64,000 nt of DNA from JABDBE01 sp049585795 (GTDB taxonomy: Bacteria; Acidobacteriota; Terriglobia; Terriglobales; Acidobacteriaceae): NCBI GenBank assembly GCA_049585795.1, contig JBAVAQ010000046.1, positions 124,001 to 188,000 of the forward strand, written 5' to 3'. Below the pieces are notes generated by a model that did no database searches, was not told the DNA's origin, and saw nothing but the letters and a program-made list of their open reading frames with translations. Positions within the stretch are counted from its first letter, which is position 1; each line of letters starts with the position of its first letter. Positions 48,868-57,746 of the stretch are shown one piece after another. Made by a program: the position numbers and the translations under genes.

Positions 48868-49698
48868 GTGGGAGCTTTGGACCTTGTAATGAAGGCTCTC
48901 GACGAGAAGAAGCGCGAGGCCCCAAACGGCGAAGACTATTGGATGGCCCGTGATATCCAGCAAATCCTCGGATATGCGGAATGGCGAAATTTTCAAGGCG
49001 TAATCGAGAAAGCAAGACTGGCCTGCGACGGGGCAGGAGTGAAATCCATCCATCACTTTGTTGATACCAACAAGGTGATCGAGAGCGGGAAGGGCGCAAA
49101 GCTAGAGAGGGCAGATTGCTACCTTACGAGGTATGCATGTTATCTCATCGCCATGAACGGCGAATCCAGTAAACCCGAGGTCGCGACTGCCCAAACATAC
49201 TTCGCGATCCAAACGCGTCGTCAAGAGATCAGTGATCAGGAGAAGCGCATCGCTCTGCGCGACCGAGTACGGAAAGGCTACAAGATACTACATGGCACGG
49301 CGCGCGGCGCTGGAGTTACACGATTCGGTTTGTTCAACGATGCTGGCTATCGCGGCTTGAATGGCATGGGATTGGCCGACATTAGGAAACGAAAGAACAT
49401 TCCCGCCAAAGAGGACTTGCTCGACTGTGCAGGCAGGGCAGAACTCGCAGCGAATGAATTTCGGGTCACCCAAACGCAGCAAAAACTTGAGCGTGAACGC
49501 ATGCAAGGTGAAAGCGCTGCGATCCATACTCATCGCATCGTAGGTGGGGAGGTCAGAGAAGCCATTAAGCGCATCGGCGGAACGATGCCAGAAGACCTGC
49601 CGAAGGAAGAACCAATCAAGAAACTCATCGCAGCCGAGAAGAAGGCGAAGAAGTTGCGATCACGCGAACTCGATCTACCGTTGTCGAATGAAGGTTAG
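48868..49698 (+). CDS. dinD: DNA-damage-inducible protein DinD homolog
   Basis: 276 residues from a GTG at 48868 with AGGAGG 9 bases upstream. The BRO-N-like N-terminal part has YWMARDIQQILGYAEWRNFQ and VIEKARLACDGAGVKSIHHF; RADCYLTRYACYLIAMNGES and QTYFAIQTRRQEISDQE follow, and the C-terminal half is a long charged helix. E. coli DinD, of similar length, is LexA-regulated and inhibits RecA-driven strand exchange. No obvious LexA box was identified by eye. It may be a mobile accessory gene. Confidence 0.9.
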   Translation: MGALDLVMKALDEKKREAPNGEDYWMARDIQQILGYAEWRNFQGVIEKARLACDGAGVKSIHHFVDTNKVIESGKGAKLERADCYLTRYACYLIAMNGESSKPEVATAQTYFAIQTRRQEISDQEKRIALRDRVRKGYKILHGTARGAGVTRFGLFNDAGYRGLNGMGLADIRKRKNIPAKEDLLDCAGRAELAANEFRVTQTQQKLERERMQGESAAIHTHRIVGGEVREAIKRIGGTMPEDLPKEEPIKKLIAAEKKAKKLRSRELDLPLSNEG

Positions 49699-49812
49699 CC
49701 AGAAAACGCGTAAGCACCAATACCGCCTACAAAGCGCGTCGTGTTACGGATCCCTACACGCGGAGATCCGGCCTCGGGACTAGCGCGGTGGTGGGAGTTT
49801 TGGACCTAGCAG

Positions 49813-51279
49813 CTATTCTCCGAGCGAGCCTTGGAACAGGGGGTAAAGCTCGTCTCCGATGACGCGATAGACCACAAAAGCGCTGCTGGTATCGGAAACC
49901 TCGCGGAAAAGAAGTTCGCCGCGCCCGTCCCCGTCGATGTCGACGGCGTCGATCAGGTCAAGCCGGGGAATGACGTCTAGGTGCTGGTTGTCGGTGACGT
50001 TAGCCAGCGATTTGTGCAAGTCTCCGTTTACATCTTCTCGAACCACTAAAGTGATCATGTAATCCAGATTAGGAATTGCGCTTCCTTTCCCGTGCGGACT
50101 TTGTGGCATATGGGCTCGCGCTGTCAGCACCAGTTCGGGCTCGTTGATGTCCGCGAGATCGAAAACCTCCAGCTGTACGTCTTCGAACGTGGGTTGCACC
50201 GTTTTAGCTGCAGTTTTGCCCCGCGGAGCAGCATGAACCGGTTTTGCCGCCGCGGTGTCAGGCGCCAACTGCGCGGCGCGGGCTCGGATTTCGTCCGCTG
50301 CCATGGCCAGCATCTTCTTGCGGAACTGCTGCTCCTCCTGGGGAGTCATCTTGTAGTTGTAGGGAAGAGGGTCCGGTCCGTGCGCATCGGAAATCGCAGG
50401 GATCAGTTGGATCTGCTTTGCCGCATCGGGCCCGGATGATGACGCAGACGTAGCATTCGCCTTCGCCGGCGGATTTTTCGAAATACGCGCAGCTGCTTTC
50501 GCCGGCGACGAAATCGACACCTTCTTCTGAGCTTCTTCCGCGGATACCGCACCCGCTTCGCCCCGCTTCAGCACTGGATGGTCTTTATCTCCTGGAGGGG
50601 TTGCATCCTGCGACTGTTGCGGCTGGGGTGGTGTCGGTGGAGAGGAGGACGTAGCGGTGGGCGCCGCCGGAGGTGCGACGGGGGGCGTCCCAGACGCTGC
50701 AGGCGGCGTCGGTTGAGATGGCGGAGCAGGCGGCGGTTCCGGCGGTTTGGGCTTTTCGGTGCTCGCACGTCGCAACACTGGCGGCCCTTCATCCTCGTTC
50801 ATGCCGCGAGGTATCGAGGGAACTGGCTTCTTTGCCGCCTGCGCCTTGAGGGAACTCGCGGTCTGCCAGGTGCCTTCGGCAATCCATTCGGTTTCGTTGT
50901 CCGCATCTTTCCTTTGCGACGCGCCCGTTATTGTAAACAGTCCCAAAGAAGTTCCGGTGCGCACGCCCTCATAAACCGTGTCGCTCCATAGCGCCATGGG
51001 CACCGGGTCGGCCTTGTAGGCGCTGGCATCGTAATACTTGCCGTCGATTAGAATGGCGATTGGAATCAGGCGCGCTTTGCCGTCGGGTGCAAGTTCGAGC
51101 AGCCCCAGCGCTCGCGGTCCCCTGCTGGTCTTGGGGGCATGCCCAACCTGCGCAGGCGCGGTTGGCGGCAGCGCGATTTGCAGAACCAAGCCCAGCGCGA
51201 AGGCACACGAGATGACGCGCCACCGGCTGGTGCGGTATAACGTTGATCGAGAGGTAGATCGAAAAGGAGAGCTACGCAT
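49813..51279 (-). CDS. Secreted proline-rich hypothetical protein
   Basis: 488 residues. A basic start, then a signal or anchor (VISCAFALGLVLQIALPPTA), an N-terminal domain (ALGLLELAPDGKARLIPIAI; PVPMALWSDTVYEGVRTGTS), a long Pro/Ala/Ser/Thr-rich linker (residues 165-300) and a C-terminal beta domain with VDIDGDGRGELLFREVSDTS, an FG-GAP-like calcium loop. It shares the D-x-D-G-D-G theme with the protein at 2274. The start ATG overlaps the divergent bcp ATG in a CATG, so the two promoters lie inside each other's first codons. Confidence 0.75.
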   Translation of the reverse strand: MRSSPFRSTSRSTLYRTSRWRVISCAFALGLVLQIALPPTAPAQVGHAPKTSRGPRALGLLELAPDGKARLIPIAILIDGKYYDASAYKADPVPMALWSDTVYEGVRTGTSLGLFTITGASQRKDADNETEWIAEGTWQTASSLKAQAAKKPVPSIPRGMNEDEGPPVLRRASTEKPKPPEPPPAPPSQPTPPAASGTPPVAPPAAPTATSSSPPTPPQPQQSQDATPPGDKDHPVLKRGEAGAVSAEEAQKKVSISSPAKAAARISKNPPAKANATSASSSGPDAAKQIQLIPAISDAHGPDPLPYNYKMTPQEEQQFRKKMLAMAADEIRARAAQLAPDTAAAKPVHAAPRGKTAAKTVQPTFEDVQLEVFDLADINEPELVLTARAHMPQSPHGKGSAIPNLDYMITLVVREDVNGDLHKSLANVTDNQHLDVIPRLDLIDAVDIDGDGRGELLFREVSDTSSAFVVYRVIGDELYPLFQGSLGE

Positions 51280-51757
51280 GGACATCAATATCAATGATAA
51301 AGCCCCGGAGTTTACTTTGCCTGACCAGAATGGCGAGCAGGTCTCGCTGAAGGATTTTCGCGGGAAATATGTCGTGCTTTACTTTTATCCCCGGGCCGAT
51401 ACTCCCGGATGCACCATCGAGGCTTGCGAGTTCCGCGATTCCTTCAAAAGGACAGAGAAGCTCGGTGCCGTGGTTCTGGGTGTTTCTCCCGATGAACCGA
51501 AGGCGCTGAAGAAGTTTGAAGACAAATTCGGACTGCCCTTCACTCTTCTGGGCGACGCTGACAAGAAAGTTGGCAATGCCTACGGCGTGATCCAGGAAAA
51601 GAATATGTATGGCAAGAAAGTCATGGGCGTGGTACGGACCACGTTCATCATTGGACCGGACGGCAAGGTCAAACACATCTTCCATAAAGTGAAGCCCGAA
51701 GGCCACGCCGAAGAGGTGCTGGCGTACTTGAAGGACGCCGCGAAAGGTGCGGCTTAG
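51278..51757 (+). CDS. bcp: Thioredoxin-dependent peroxiredoxin, BCP/PrxQ type
   Basis: 159 residues. APEFTLPDQNGEQVSLKDFR, then VVLYFYPRADTPGCTIEACE: peroxidatic Cys in TPGCT and resolving Cys five residues later, the alpha2 PrxQ arrangement. VVLGVSPDEPKALKKFEDKF and VRTTFIIGPDGKVKHIFHKV follow. Reduces H2O2 and alkyl hydroperoxides with thioredoxin. AAGGAG lies 7 bases before the ATG, confirming the start even though it overlaps the divergent gene's start. Confidence 0.96.
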   Translation: MDININDKAPEFTLPDQNGEQVSLKDFRGKYVVLYFYPRADTPGCTIEACEFRDSFKRTEKLGAVVLGVSPDEPKALKKFEDKFGLPFTLLGDADKKVGNAYGVIQEKNMYGKKVMGVVRTTFIIGPDGKVKHIFHKVKPEGHAEEVLAYLKDAAKGAA

Positions 51758-51792
51758 ATTCGCCGCTGCGTTTTGGCGGCGAGGCTTGTCGG

Positions 51793-52257
51793 ATGAAGAA
51801 GCTTGAATTCACGGTGAAGTTGGAAGGCAAGGGCACTTCTTCGGCGTGGCTTAACGCACCCTTCGATGTCGTGAAAGTGTTCGGAACGCGGGCGCGAGTG
51901 CCGGTTCGCGGAACTATCAACGGGTTCCCATTTCGCTCGTCGCTGATGCCCATGGATGGTTGCCACGGAATGCCTGTCAACAAGGCCCTGCGCGAGGGAG
52001 CGGGGGTGGTGGGCGGCGAGACGGTTAGCGTGGTCATGGAGCGCGATGCAGCCGACCGGACCGTGGAAGTGCCACCGATTCTCAAGAAAGAGCTGGCCAA
52101 GAGCAAAGCGGCGCAGGCGAATTGGGAAAAACTGTCGTTTACCAGTCAGAAAGAGATTGCGCTTTCGATCAACGGCGCCAAGCAGGAAGAAACTCGCACC
52201 AGGCGGCTGGCGAAAGCAATGCACATTTTAAAGACGGGCAAGAAATGGACCGGCTAG
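51793..52257 (+). CDS. DUF1905 + YdeI/OmpD-associated domain protein
   Basis: 154 residues. FTVKLEGKGTSSAWLNAPFD and VPVRGTINGFPFRSSLMPMD are DUF1905; the C-terminal part (VPPILKKELAKSKAAQANWE, LSFTSQKEIALSINGAKQEE, TRTRRLAKAMHILKTGKKW) is the YdeI/OmpD-associated domain. Such proteins were linked to bacteriocin or stress resistance in enteric bacteria. It may be cotranscribed with bcp (35-base gap). Its stop overlaps the convergent thiE stop. Confidence 0.92.
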   Translation: MKKLEFTVKLEGKGTSSAWLNAPFDVVKVFGTRARVPVRGTINGFPFRSSLMPMDGCHGMPVNKALREGAGVVGGETVSVVMERDAADRTVEVPPILKKELAKSKAAQANWEKLSFTSQKEIALSINGAKQEETRTRRLAKAMHILKTGKKWTG

Positions 52258-52925
52258 GACTTCAGTCCTCGCACCACCTCGGCGATCTCGTTCTCCTGAA
52301 ATAGGCGGATGGCGGCAACTCCGGCCGCGCCTGCCTCAAGACAAGCGCGAGCATTCGCCAGCGTGACGCCGCCGAGAGCTAGGACGCGGATCTTGTTACG
52401 GCAAGCTTCACGCAATCCGGCGAGGCCAGCGGGGCTGGCTCGCGGGGCGTCCCTTTTTTCGAAGACTGGGGCGAACACGGCAAAATCCGCGCCCTCGGAT
52501 GCGGCGCGAGCAACCTCGTCCGGGGAGTGACACGAGACGGAGATTAAAGGTCGAGTCGTGCGTCCGGCCTTCGCCCAGATGTTTCTTACTTCCGATGGCG
52601 GCAGATCGCCGGCCGGCAAGTGTACTCCATCGGCTCCACAGGCTAGGGCTACGTCGCTTCGCGAATTGATGAGAAAGCCAGTTGTCAGTTGCAGGTTCTC
52701 AGTTCCCAGCCGGGCAAGACTTTCGAGATCGCGAGCGGCAAGATCTTTCTCGCGTAGCTGAATAAAGTCTATGCCGCAGCGGGCGGCCTCTGCCATTTTC
52801 GCAAGCAGAGCGCGCCGGCGAGCTTTCTCATCGCCCGCGAACTGGGTGCGATCGGTGATGTAGAGAAGGAGCAAGCCTTTACGGATTTGTTTTCGCGATT
52901 TCGGGAGCGCGCTCGGCTGATTCAC
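52254..52925 (-). CDS. thiE: Thiamine-phosphate synthase (ThiE/TenI)
   Basis: Joins HMP-diphosphate and THZ-phosphate to thiamine monophosphate, the substrate of the ThiL at 3004. LLLYITDRTQFAGDEKARRR, GIDFIQLREKDLAARDLESL, FLINSRSDVALACGADGVHL, ISVSCHSPDEVARAASEGAD, AVFAPVFEKRDAPRASPAGL, VLALGGVTLANARACLEAGA follow in order. 223 residues from a GTG at 52925, overlapping the upstream LOG gene by 47 bases. A TenI aminopyrimidine aminohydrolase or isomerase role is the alternative. Confidence 0.92.
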   Translation of the reverse strand: MNQPSALPKSRKQIRKGLLLLYITDRTQFAGDEKARRRALLAKMAEAARCGIDFIQLREKDLAARDLESLARLGTENLQLTTGFLINSRSDVALACGADGVHLPAGDLPPSEVRNIWAKAGRTTRPLISVSCHSPDEVARAASEGADFAVFAPVFEKRDAPRASPAGLAGLREACRNKIRVLALGGVTLANARACLEAGAAGVAAIRLFQENEIAEVVRGLKS

Positions 52926-53802
52926 CCTTATGCTTCGGCTCCTGTACCAGATGGTACTTGGTCAGCCCATCGCGCAGAAACTCAAAACCTTCTTCCGGCG
53001 AGTCCACGATCTTGAAAAGTTCCAGATCCTCGGGAGAAATAGTTCCCGCATCCACCATGGTTTGAAAGTTGATCAAGCGGTTCCAATACTCGGAGCCGTA
53101 AATAACGACCAGGATCTTCTTAGCCAGCTTCTGGGTCTGCGCCAGAGTAAGAATTTCGAAGAGCTCATCCATGGTGCCAAAGCCACCGGGAAAAATGACC
53201 AACGCCTTGGACAGGTAGGCAAACCAGAACTTGCGCATGAAGAAGTAATGAAACTCGAAATTGAGCGATGGAGTGATGTAATGATTGGGGCTCTGCTCGA
53301 AGGGCAATGCGATATTCAAACCAATCGTCTTCGCGCCCGCCTGCTGGGCTCCGAGATTGGCCGCTTCCATGATGCCGGGGCCGCCGCCGGTTGTCACCAC
53401 GAAGCGTCGACGGCGGGCGGGAATTTGAACCGACCACTTGCTCAAGAGAAAAGCCAACTGGCGCGCGTCCTCGTAATAGCGAGCCATGTCCACGGCCGCA
53501 GCCGCCCGTTTGCGAAAGGTTTCGAACTGGCCGCCGGAAAGCTGCATGGAGCTCGATTCCAATTGAGCAAGCTTGTCTTCGGCGACGGTACGGCTGTGGA
53601 AACGTGCCGAGCCGAAAAACACGACGGTATCCTGAATCTGCTCACGGCGAAAGCGCGCGATGGGTTCCATGTACTCGGACAGGATGCGGAGGATGCGCCC
53701 ATCGGGGCTATTGACAAAGGCTTCATTTTCATACGCCAGGGGCACACGTTTCATGTCACTGTCACTCATAGTTTGTCTTTCCGTGAATTTGGTGAGAGTC
53801 AT
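52879..53802 (-). CDS. LOG-family nucleoside 5'-monophosphate phosphoribohydrolase
   Basis: 307 residues. VVFFGSARFHSRTVAEDKLA, RRFVVTTGGGPGIMEAANLG, GLNIALPFEQSPNHYITPSL, FFMRKFWFAYLSKALVIFPG and the PGGFGTMDELFEILTL motif (P-G-G-x-G-T-x-x-E) identify the LOG/TIGR00730 group, which release bases from nucleoside monophosphates; older annotations say lysine decarboxylase. This longer subtype is widespread in bacteria. AAAGACAAAC-type upstream sequence is poor; ATG codons at 53802, 53769 and 53754 are all possible starts. Confidence 0.92.
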   Translation of the reverse strand: MTLTKFTERQTMSDSDMKRVPLAYENEAFVNSPDGRILRILSEYMEPIARFRREQIQDTVVFFGSARFHSRTVAEDKLAQLESSSMQLSGGQFETFRKRAAAAVDMARYYEDARQLAFLLSKWSVQIPARRRRFVVTTGGGPGIMEAANLGAQQAGAKTIGLNIALPFEQSPNHYITPSLNFEFHYFFMRKFWFAYLSKALVIFPGGFGTMDELFEILTLAQTQKLAKKILVVIYGSEYWNRLINFQTMVDAGTISPEDLELFKIVDSPEEGFEFLRDGLTKYHLVQEPKHKGESAERAPEIAKTNP

Positions 53803-53851
53803 TTGTCGGCAGCCACGCGAAAAAATTCAGGTCGGCTCGGGCTGCTCGCTT

Positions 53852-54292
53852 TCAGGGATGCTTTTCCTCGTGGTAGTGAATTGCTTCCGAGAATCCAATC
53901 CAGATGTCGAGAATCCCCAGCCCGCTGCAAACGCCGCGAACAAAACCGTTGGCCACGAACGCGCGCAGCCCGGGGTATGCCAGTAGAAGATGGTTGTCCG
54001 TCCACTCCGGCCTCCAGGGGAGAATGACCAGAAGCACGCCGACGACGGCACAGACCAATCCGAAGGTCAGCACGGTAATGCGATGCAGCCAAAGCTCCAA
54101 GCCCACATAGCGGCGTTCTTGGGGATGCGCAGGTGGTGCCTGCAGCGTTGTCGCAGAAGCATCGCTGCGCTCGGTGGGAGGCAGCTTTGCAACCAAGGGA
54201 GGTGGAGGAATGGTTTGTGGTGTGTTCGGATCTGCCGTCACCGTGAGCTCCCGAAGAGCGCCAGCGTCGCATGCCGGGTTTTGCGAACGCAC
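53852..54292 (-). CDS. Hypothetical protein with two transmembrane segments
   Basis: 146 residues. A proline-rich, presumably disordered N-terminus is followed by two hydrophobic helices (LHRITVLTFGLVCAVVGVLL, and VANGFVRGVCSGLGILDIWI). No family recognised. The frame has the usual codon bias and sits between two genes of the same strand, the next one just 38 bases upstream, so it is probably real and may be cotranscribed with the TPR gene. Confidence 0.6.
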   Translation of the reverse strand: MRSQNPACDAGALRELTVTADPNTPQTIPPPPLVAKLPPTERSDASATTLQAPPAHPQERRYVGLELWLHRITVLTFGLVCAVVGVLLVILPWRPEWTDNHLLLAYPGLRAFVANGFVRGVCSGLGILDIWIGFSEAIHYHEEKHP

Positions 54293-54330
54293 ATTCCAAG
54301 CGTGAAAGAGTAGAAACCCATTCCGACATT

Positions 54331-57300
54331 CTACGACTTCAGGGTCTTAATGCGCTCGGCAACGTCACGGTAATCGATGTTACTGCCATACACTTCCATG
54401 AAATGGTTAAGGGCGGCCACTTTGTCCCCGGCAGTTTCGTAAGAAGATGCCAATTCGTAGTGCAGGGCGGTGCGCGTCTCCGCATCGATGGTGGACAGCT
54501 TAAGCGCCCGTTCATACCAGCGGATGGCAGCTTCCGGAATGCCTTTATCAAGGAAACACTGGGACAACCAAGTGTACGTCTGCATGATATGCGGGAAGGG
54601 ATGGCCGCGATCCACGGCCTGGCAGACCTTTTGCAGTTCGCCGATGGCTTCGTCGAGCAGTCCCATCTCGCGGAAAGCCACGCCGAGGTTGTAATGCGTC
54701 TCCGGATCTTCGTCGGTAGCGGCGGAGTCTTCTTCGAGTTCATGCTTCAACTCGCCGAACATGTCGGCCAGATCCACCCCGGCGCCAGTGTCGAACTTCA
54801 GCTGCGATGGAGCGGGAGTGCTTAAAGGGCGGGGTGTTGAAGGCTGATAGGTAAAAGTCGGTGGCGCGGTGGGGGGCTGGGGAGCTGGACCGGGTTGGGT
54901 AGCGGCAGCGGCCATCGCAGCGGGAACCTGCGCCCGCGGTACGGTCGCGGGGATGATAGTCACAGATTTTGCCGAAACCGATTCGGGTTTCGCATCGTGC
55001 TCTGGAACAGCTCGCAGCTTGCTTCGGGGCTCGGCCTTTGCGACGGGTGCTTCCGCCAGGAAACCGTCTCCAAGAGACGCTTCCAGGTCGGAAACAAAGC
55101 TGTCCAGCTTTCCTCCCGGCTGATGTCCGGCGGCCGCCGCGACTTCATCGGCCTGTGGTTCCGGCTCCGGTTCAGGAGCTGATTCATGAGCGGTGGGCTG
55201 CGGCAGAAAGCCGTCGCCAAGCGAGGATTCGAGGTCGCTGACCAGCGCATCGAGCACACCGGGCTTCGGCTGGGGAGCGGGAGCAGCTTCTTCCTCAGGC
55301 GCAGCCGGAATGTCGGCGAGCGAAATTTCCTCAATCGTCTCGGCTTCTGGAGTTGCAGGTTGGGATGAGCCAGCTTCAACTTCATCGCGCAAGGTGGACA
55401 ACAAGGGAGGCTCGGGCTTCAAGCGCTCGAGCTTGGTCAATGCCGCGCGAGCTTCTTCGTGCATCCCATTCGAAAGGTAGAAGCGAACTTCTTCGGCCGC
55501 TTCCTTGATCGCTTCGGGATCGGGGGAGCTCGCCGGTTGACTGGCGGTAGCAACCTCGACAGGCTCTTGCCGCGGGGCAGGGGTGTTTTCGGTTTCGGAT
55601 TCGTCCGAAAGCGAACCTTCCCACTCTGCCGAAAGATCGATTTCCTTCTCTGGGGCGGCGGAGGATTCTAAAGCGGCAGACTGGATTTCAAACTCCGCGT
55701 GTTGTGGTTCTGACGCAGGTGCGGGGGCAGCGGGAGCATGGAAGAAAACTTCCGTCCCTGCGGCAGCGCTCATCGCTGCCTCAGGTGTAGGCTCTGCAAT
55801 CGTTGCTTCCGGAATCGCATGTGCAACCGAAGTCTCAGGAATGGCCGCCTTCGGTTCCATATGCATTGCCGGCGGCAAGCTGACCTCTGGAACTGCCGAC
55901 GCGCGTTCTTCGTACTTAGCCGCGAGTTCGCCGTAACGAGTGGCCTCGTCCGGATGCCCAGCGTCGTGGTAAATACTCTCCAGCGTGCGGCAACAAACCG
56001 CAGCCTCGGTGAATCGGCTAGCCCGCGTGTGCAGCGCGGCTAACCGCTGGTTTACGCGCAGGTCACGAGGCGCCTGGGGCAGTGCGGAAAGCAACGGCCC
56101 TAGGGCTTTCGCCGGCATGTTGTAAGAAATGAAGAGTTCGGCATCGGTCAGAGCGGCACGAACGAAAAGGGCGACATCATCGGAGTAGCGCTGATCAATG
56201 AAAGGCGCAGTGGCTTCTAGTTCATCGACCATTACGGCGCCTTCTTCAGGAGTAATAAGGTGCGAACTGGATGGCGTTCCAAGCCTGCCAGCCACTTGCT
56301 GATAATTGCGCGCGTGCAACTGATTTTCAGGCTCAAGTTGAGTCAGCTTGAGGTAGTAGTCGCGCGCCTTTTCCAGTTCTCCCGCCTGCACATATCCGTG
56401 GGCAAGGAGCTCATAGACTTCGGTGAGATGAGTACTGTCCCCGGCCTTGTTCAACAGATCGAGAAGCATTTCGAGAGCTGCCGGATTTTCCCGCACCGGG
56501 CCGATGAGGGAATGCAGGTTCTCAAGAATTTTTCCCGAGTCCGCCGCCAACAGCCGATCCGAGTTCTGCTGATAAACGCGCAGAGCATCCTCGGCCTGAC
56601 CGGCTGCGATCAGGGCATCGGCGTAGGACAGAATTGCGCTGATATCGTTGTGAACGGAGAGCAGCTTTGTCGCCAGGGTACCCGCTTCGGGCAAACGCCC
56701 GGTCTGCAAGTAGGCCTGCAACAAAGTTCGCAATCCGTCGGGATGGCTGTCGAGGTCGGCAACTTTCTCAAGACACTCGACTGCAGCTGCCATGTCCCCC
56801 GCATCGAATGCGTTGCGGCCGCGCATCAGCAAAGCGTAGCCGTTGCCCGGATCCAGCGTGATCATGCGCTGCAGAATTTCTTCCGCGGGGCCAAGTTGGC
56901 CCTTGGCGCGCAAGGTTTCGGCCGCCGCCGAGAAAATCTGCCAAGCCTCGGTCTTCTTGCCTAAGCGGACGTAAACTTCGGCCAGCCGTGTCCGCATGGC
57001 AACGTTCTCGGGATCCATTTCCAGAGTTTTCTGGAAGATTCGTACCGCTTGTTCCAGCTGCCCCTCACGCAAGAATTCTTCCGCCACTTGCAAGTACTGC
57101 GCGCGCGCGTCGTTGAAAAGACCTTGCTGGGTGTAAAGCTCGGCAAGCCTGAGCACGCTTTCGAGCGACGATTGCAGCTTGCTCAGCTTCTTGTACATGG
57201 CGATCGCCTTGACAGTGAAGCCTTGCGAAGCGTAAGCATCGCCCACGCTCTTGAAGCAATCCACGGCCTTTTCGGAGTTGCCGAGACGCGAGTAGAGATC

Positions 57301-57450
57301 GCCCACGGTGTTCATGACCGTGAGATCCTTGGGGTCGGCTTTGAGAACTTTTTCGTACTCAGTGATCGCGTTTGGCAACTTGCCCTGCTGGACAAACTTC
57401 TCCGCAGCACTGAGAACCTTTTGTTTGTTGAAGCCAAAACCAAACGCCAT
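54331..57450 (-). CDS. Large TPR protein with repeated SLGDGF linker motifs
   Basis: 1039 residues. Residues 1-520 are continuous TPR units (first: FVQQGKLPNAITEYEKVLKA; YSRLGNSEKAVDCFKSVGDA; VRLGKKTEAWQIFSAAAETL). Residues 520-900 form an acidic, Pro/Ala/Glu-rich, probably disordered region containing DALVSDLESSLGDGFL and DSFVSDLEASLGDGFL, two near copies, and later DLADMFGELKHELEED. The C-terminal TPRs (DPETHYNLGVAFREMGLLDE; CFLDKGIPEAAIRWYERALK) resemble those of myxobacterial type IV pilus or gliding TPR proteins. It may act as a scaffold with short docking motifs. No signal peptide. Confidence 0.88.
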   Translation of the reverse strand: MAFGFGFNKQKVLSAAEKFVQQGKLPNAITEYEKVLKADPKDLTVMNTVGDLYSRLGNSEKAVDCFKSVGDAYASQGFTVKAIAMYKKLSKLQSSLESVLRLAELYTQQGLFNDARAQYLQVAEEFLREGQLEQAVRIFQKTLEMDPENVAMRTRLAEVYVRLGKKTEAWQIFSAAAETLRAKGQLGPAEEILQRMITLDPGNGYALLMRGRNAFDAGDMAAAVECLEKVADLDSHPDGLRTLLQAYLQTGRLPEAGTLATKLLSVHNDISAILSYADALIAAGQAEDALRVYQQNSDRLLAADSGKILENLHSLIGPVRENPAALEMLLDLLNKAGDSTHLTEVYELLAHGYVQAGELEKARDYYLKLTQLEPENQLHARNYQQVAGRLGTPSSSHLITPEEGAVMVDELEATAPFIDQRYSDDVALFVRAALTDAELFISYNMPAKALGPLLSALPQAPRDLRVNQRLAALHTRASRFTEAAVCCRTLESIYHDAGHPDEATRYGELAAKYEERASAVPEVSLPPAMHMEPKAAIPETSVAHAIPEATIAEPTPEAAMSAAAGTEVFFHAPAAPAPASEPQHAEFEIQSAALESSAAPEKEIDLSAEWEGSLSDESETENTPAPRQEPVEVATASQPASSPDPEAIKEAAEEVRFYLSNGMHEEARAALTKLERLKPEPPLLSTLRDEVEAGSSQPATPEAETIEEISLADIPAAPEEEAAPAPQPKPGVLDALVSDLESSLGDGFLPQPTAHESAPEPEPEPQADEVAAAAGHQPGGKLDSFVSDLEASLGDGFLAEAPVAKAEPRSKLRAVPEHDAKPESVSAKSVTIIPATVPRAQVPAAMAAAATQPGPAPQPPTAPPTFTYQPSTPRPLSTPAPSQLKFDTGAGVDLADMFGELKHELEEDSAATDEDPETHYNLGVAFREMGLLDEAIGELQKVCQAVDRGHPFPHIMQTYTWLSQCFLDKGIPEAAIRWYERALKLSTIDAETRTALHYELASSYETAGDKVAALNHFMEVYGSNIDYRDVAERIKTLKS

Positions 57451-57746
57451 AGGAATGCCGACTCCCAGCTCCGGGTTCGTCTCTCGCGTCCGAGAACCTG
57501 CTCCACCACACGAGAGTGCGTGCCCAAGTTGACCATTCCATCGGCAATTGTGCCTGGTGTCAGGGATGGTCTTTAGGACAAGGGTAATTGTACGGCTGGG
57601 TACTCAGAATCGTATGGTTACTAAGGGTTACCAAAAGGGAGTGTACGACCGGGTAAGCCTTTTCAACGTAGGCGGGGGGCCGAGGGGCCGAACCGTACAG
57701 ACGTAGCTTGCTATGTCTCGAACGACACGCGTATCAGGATATGGCC
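57451..57746. other. Intergenic region upstream of the TPR gene
   Basis: About 296 bases. It should contain the promoter of the large TPR gene on the minus strand. No repeat, gene or terminator of good quality was recognised. Confidence 0.35.
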
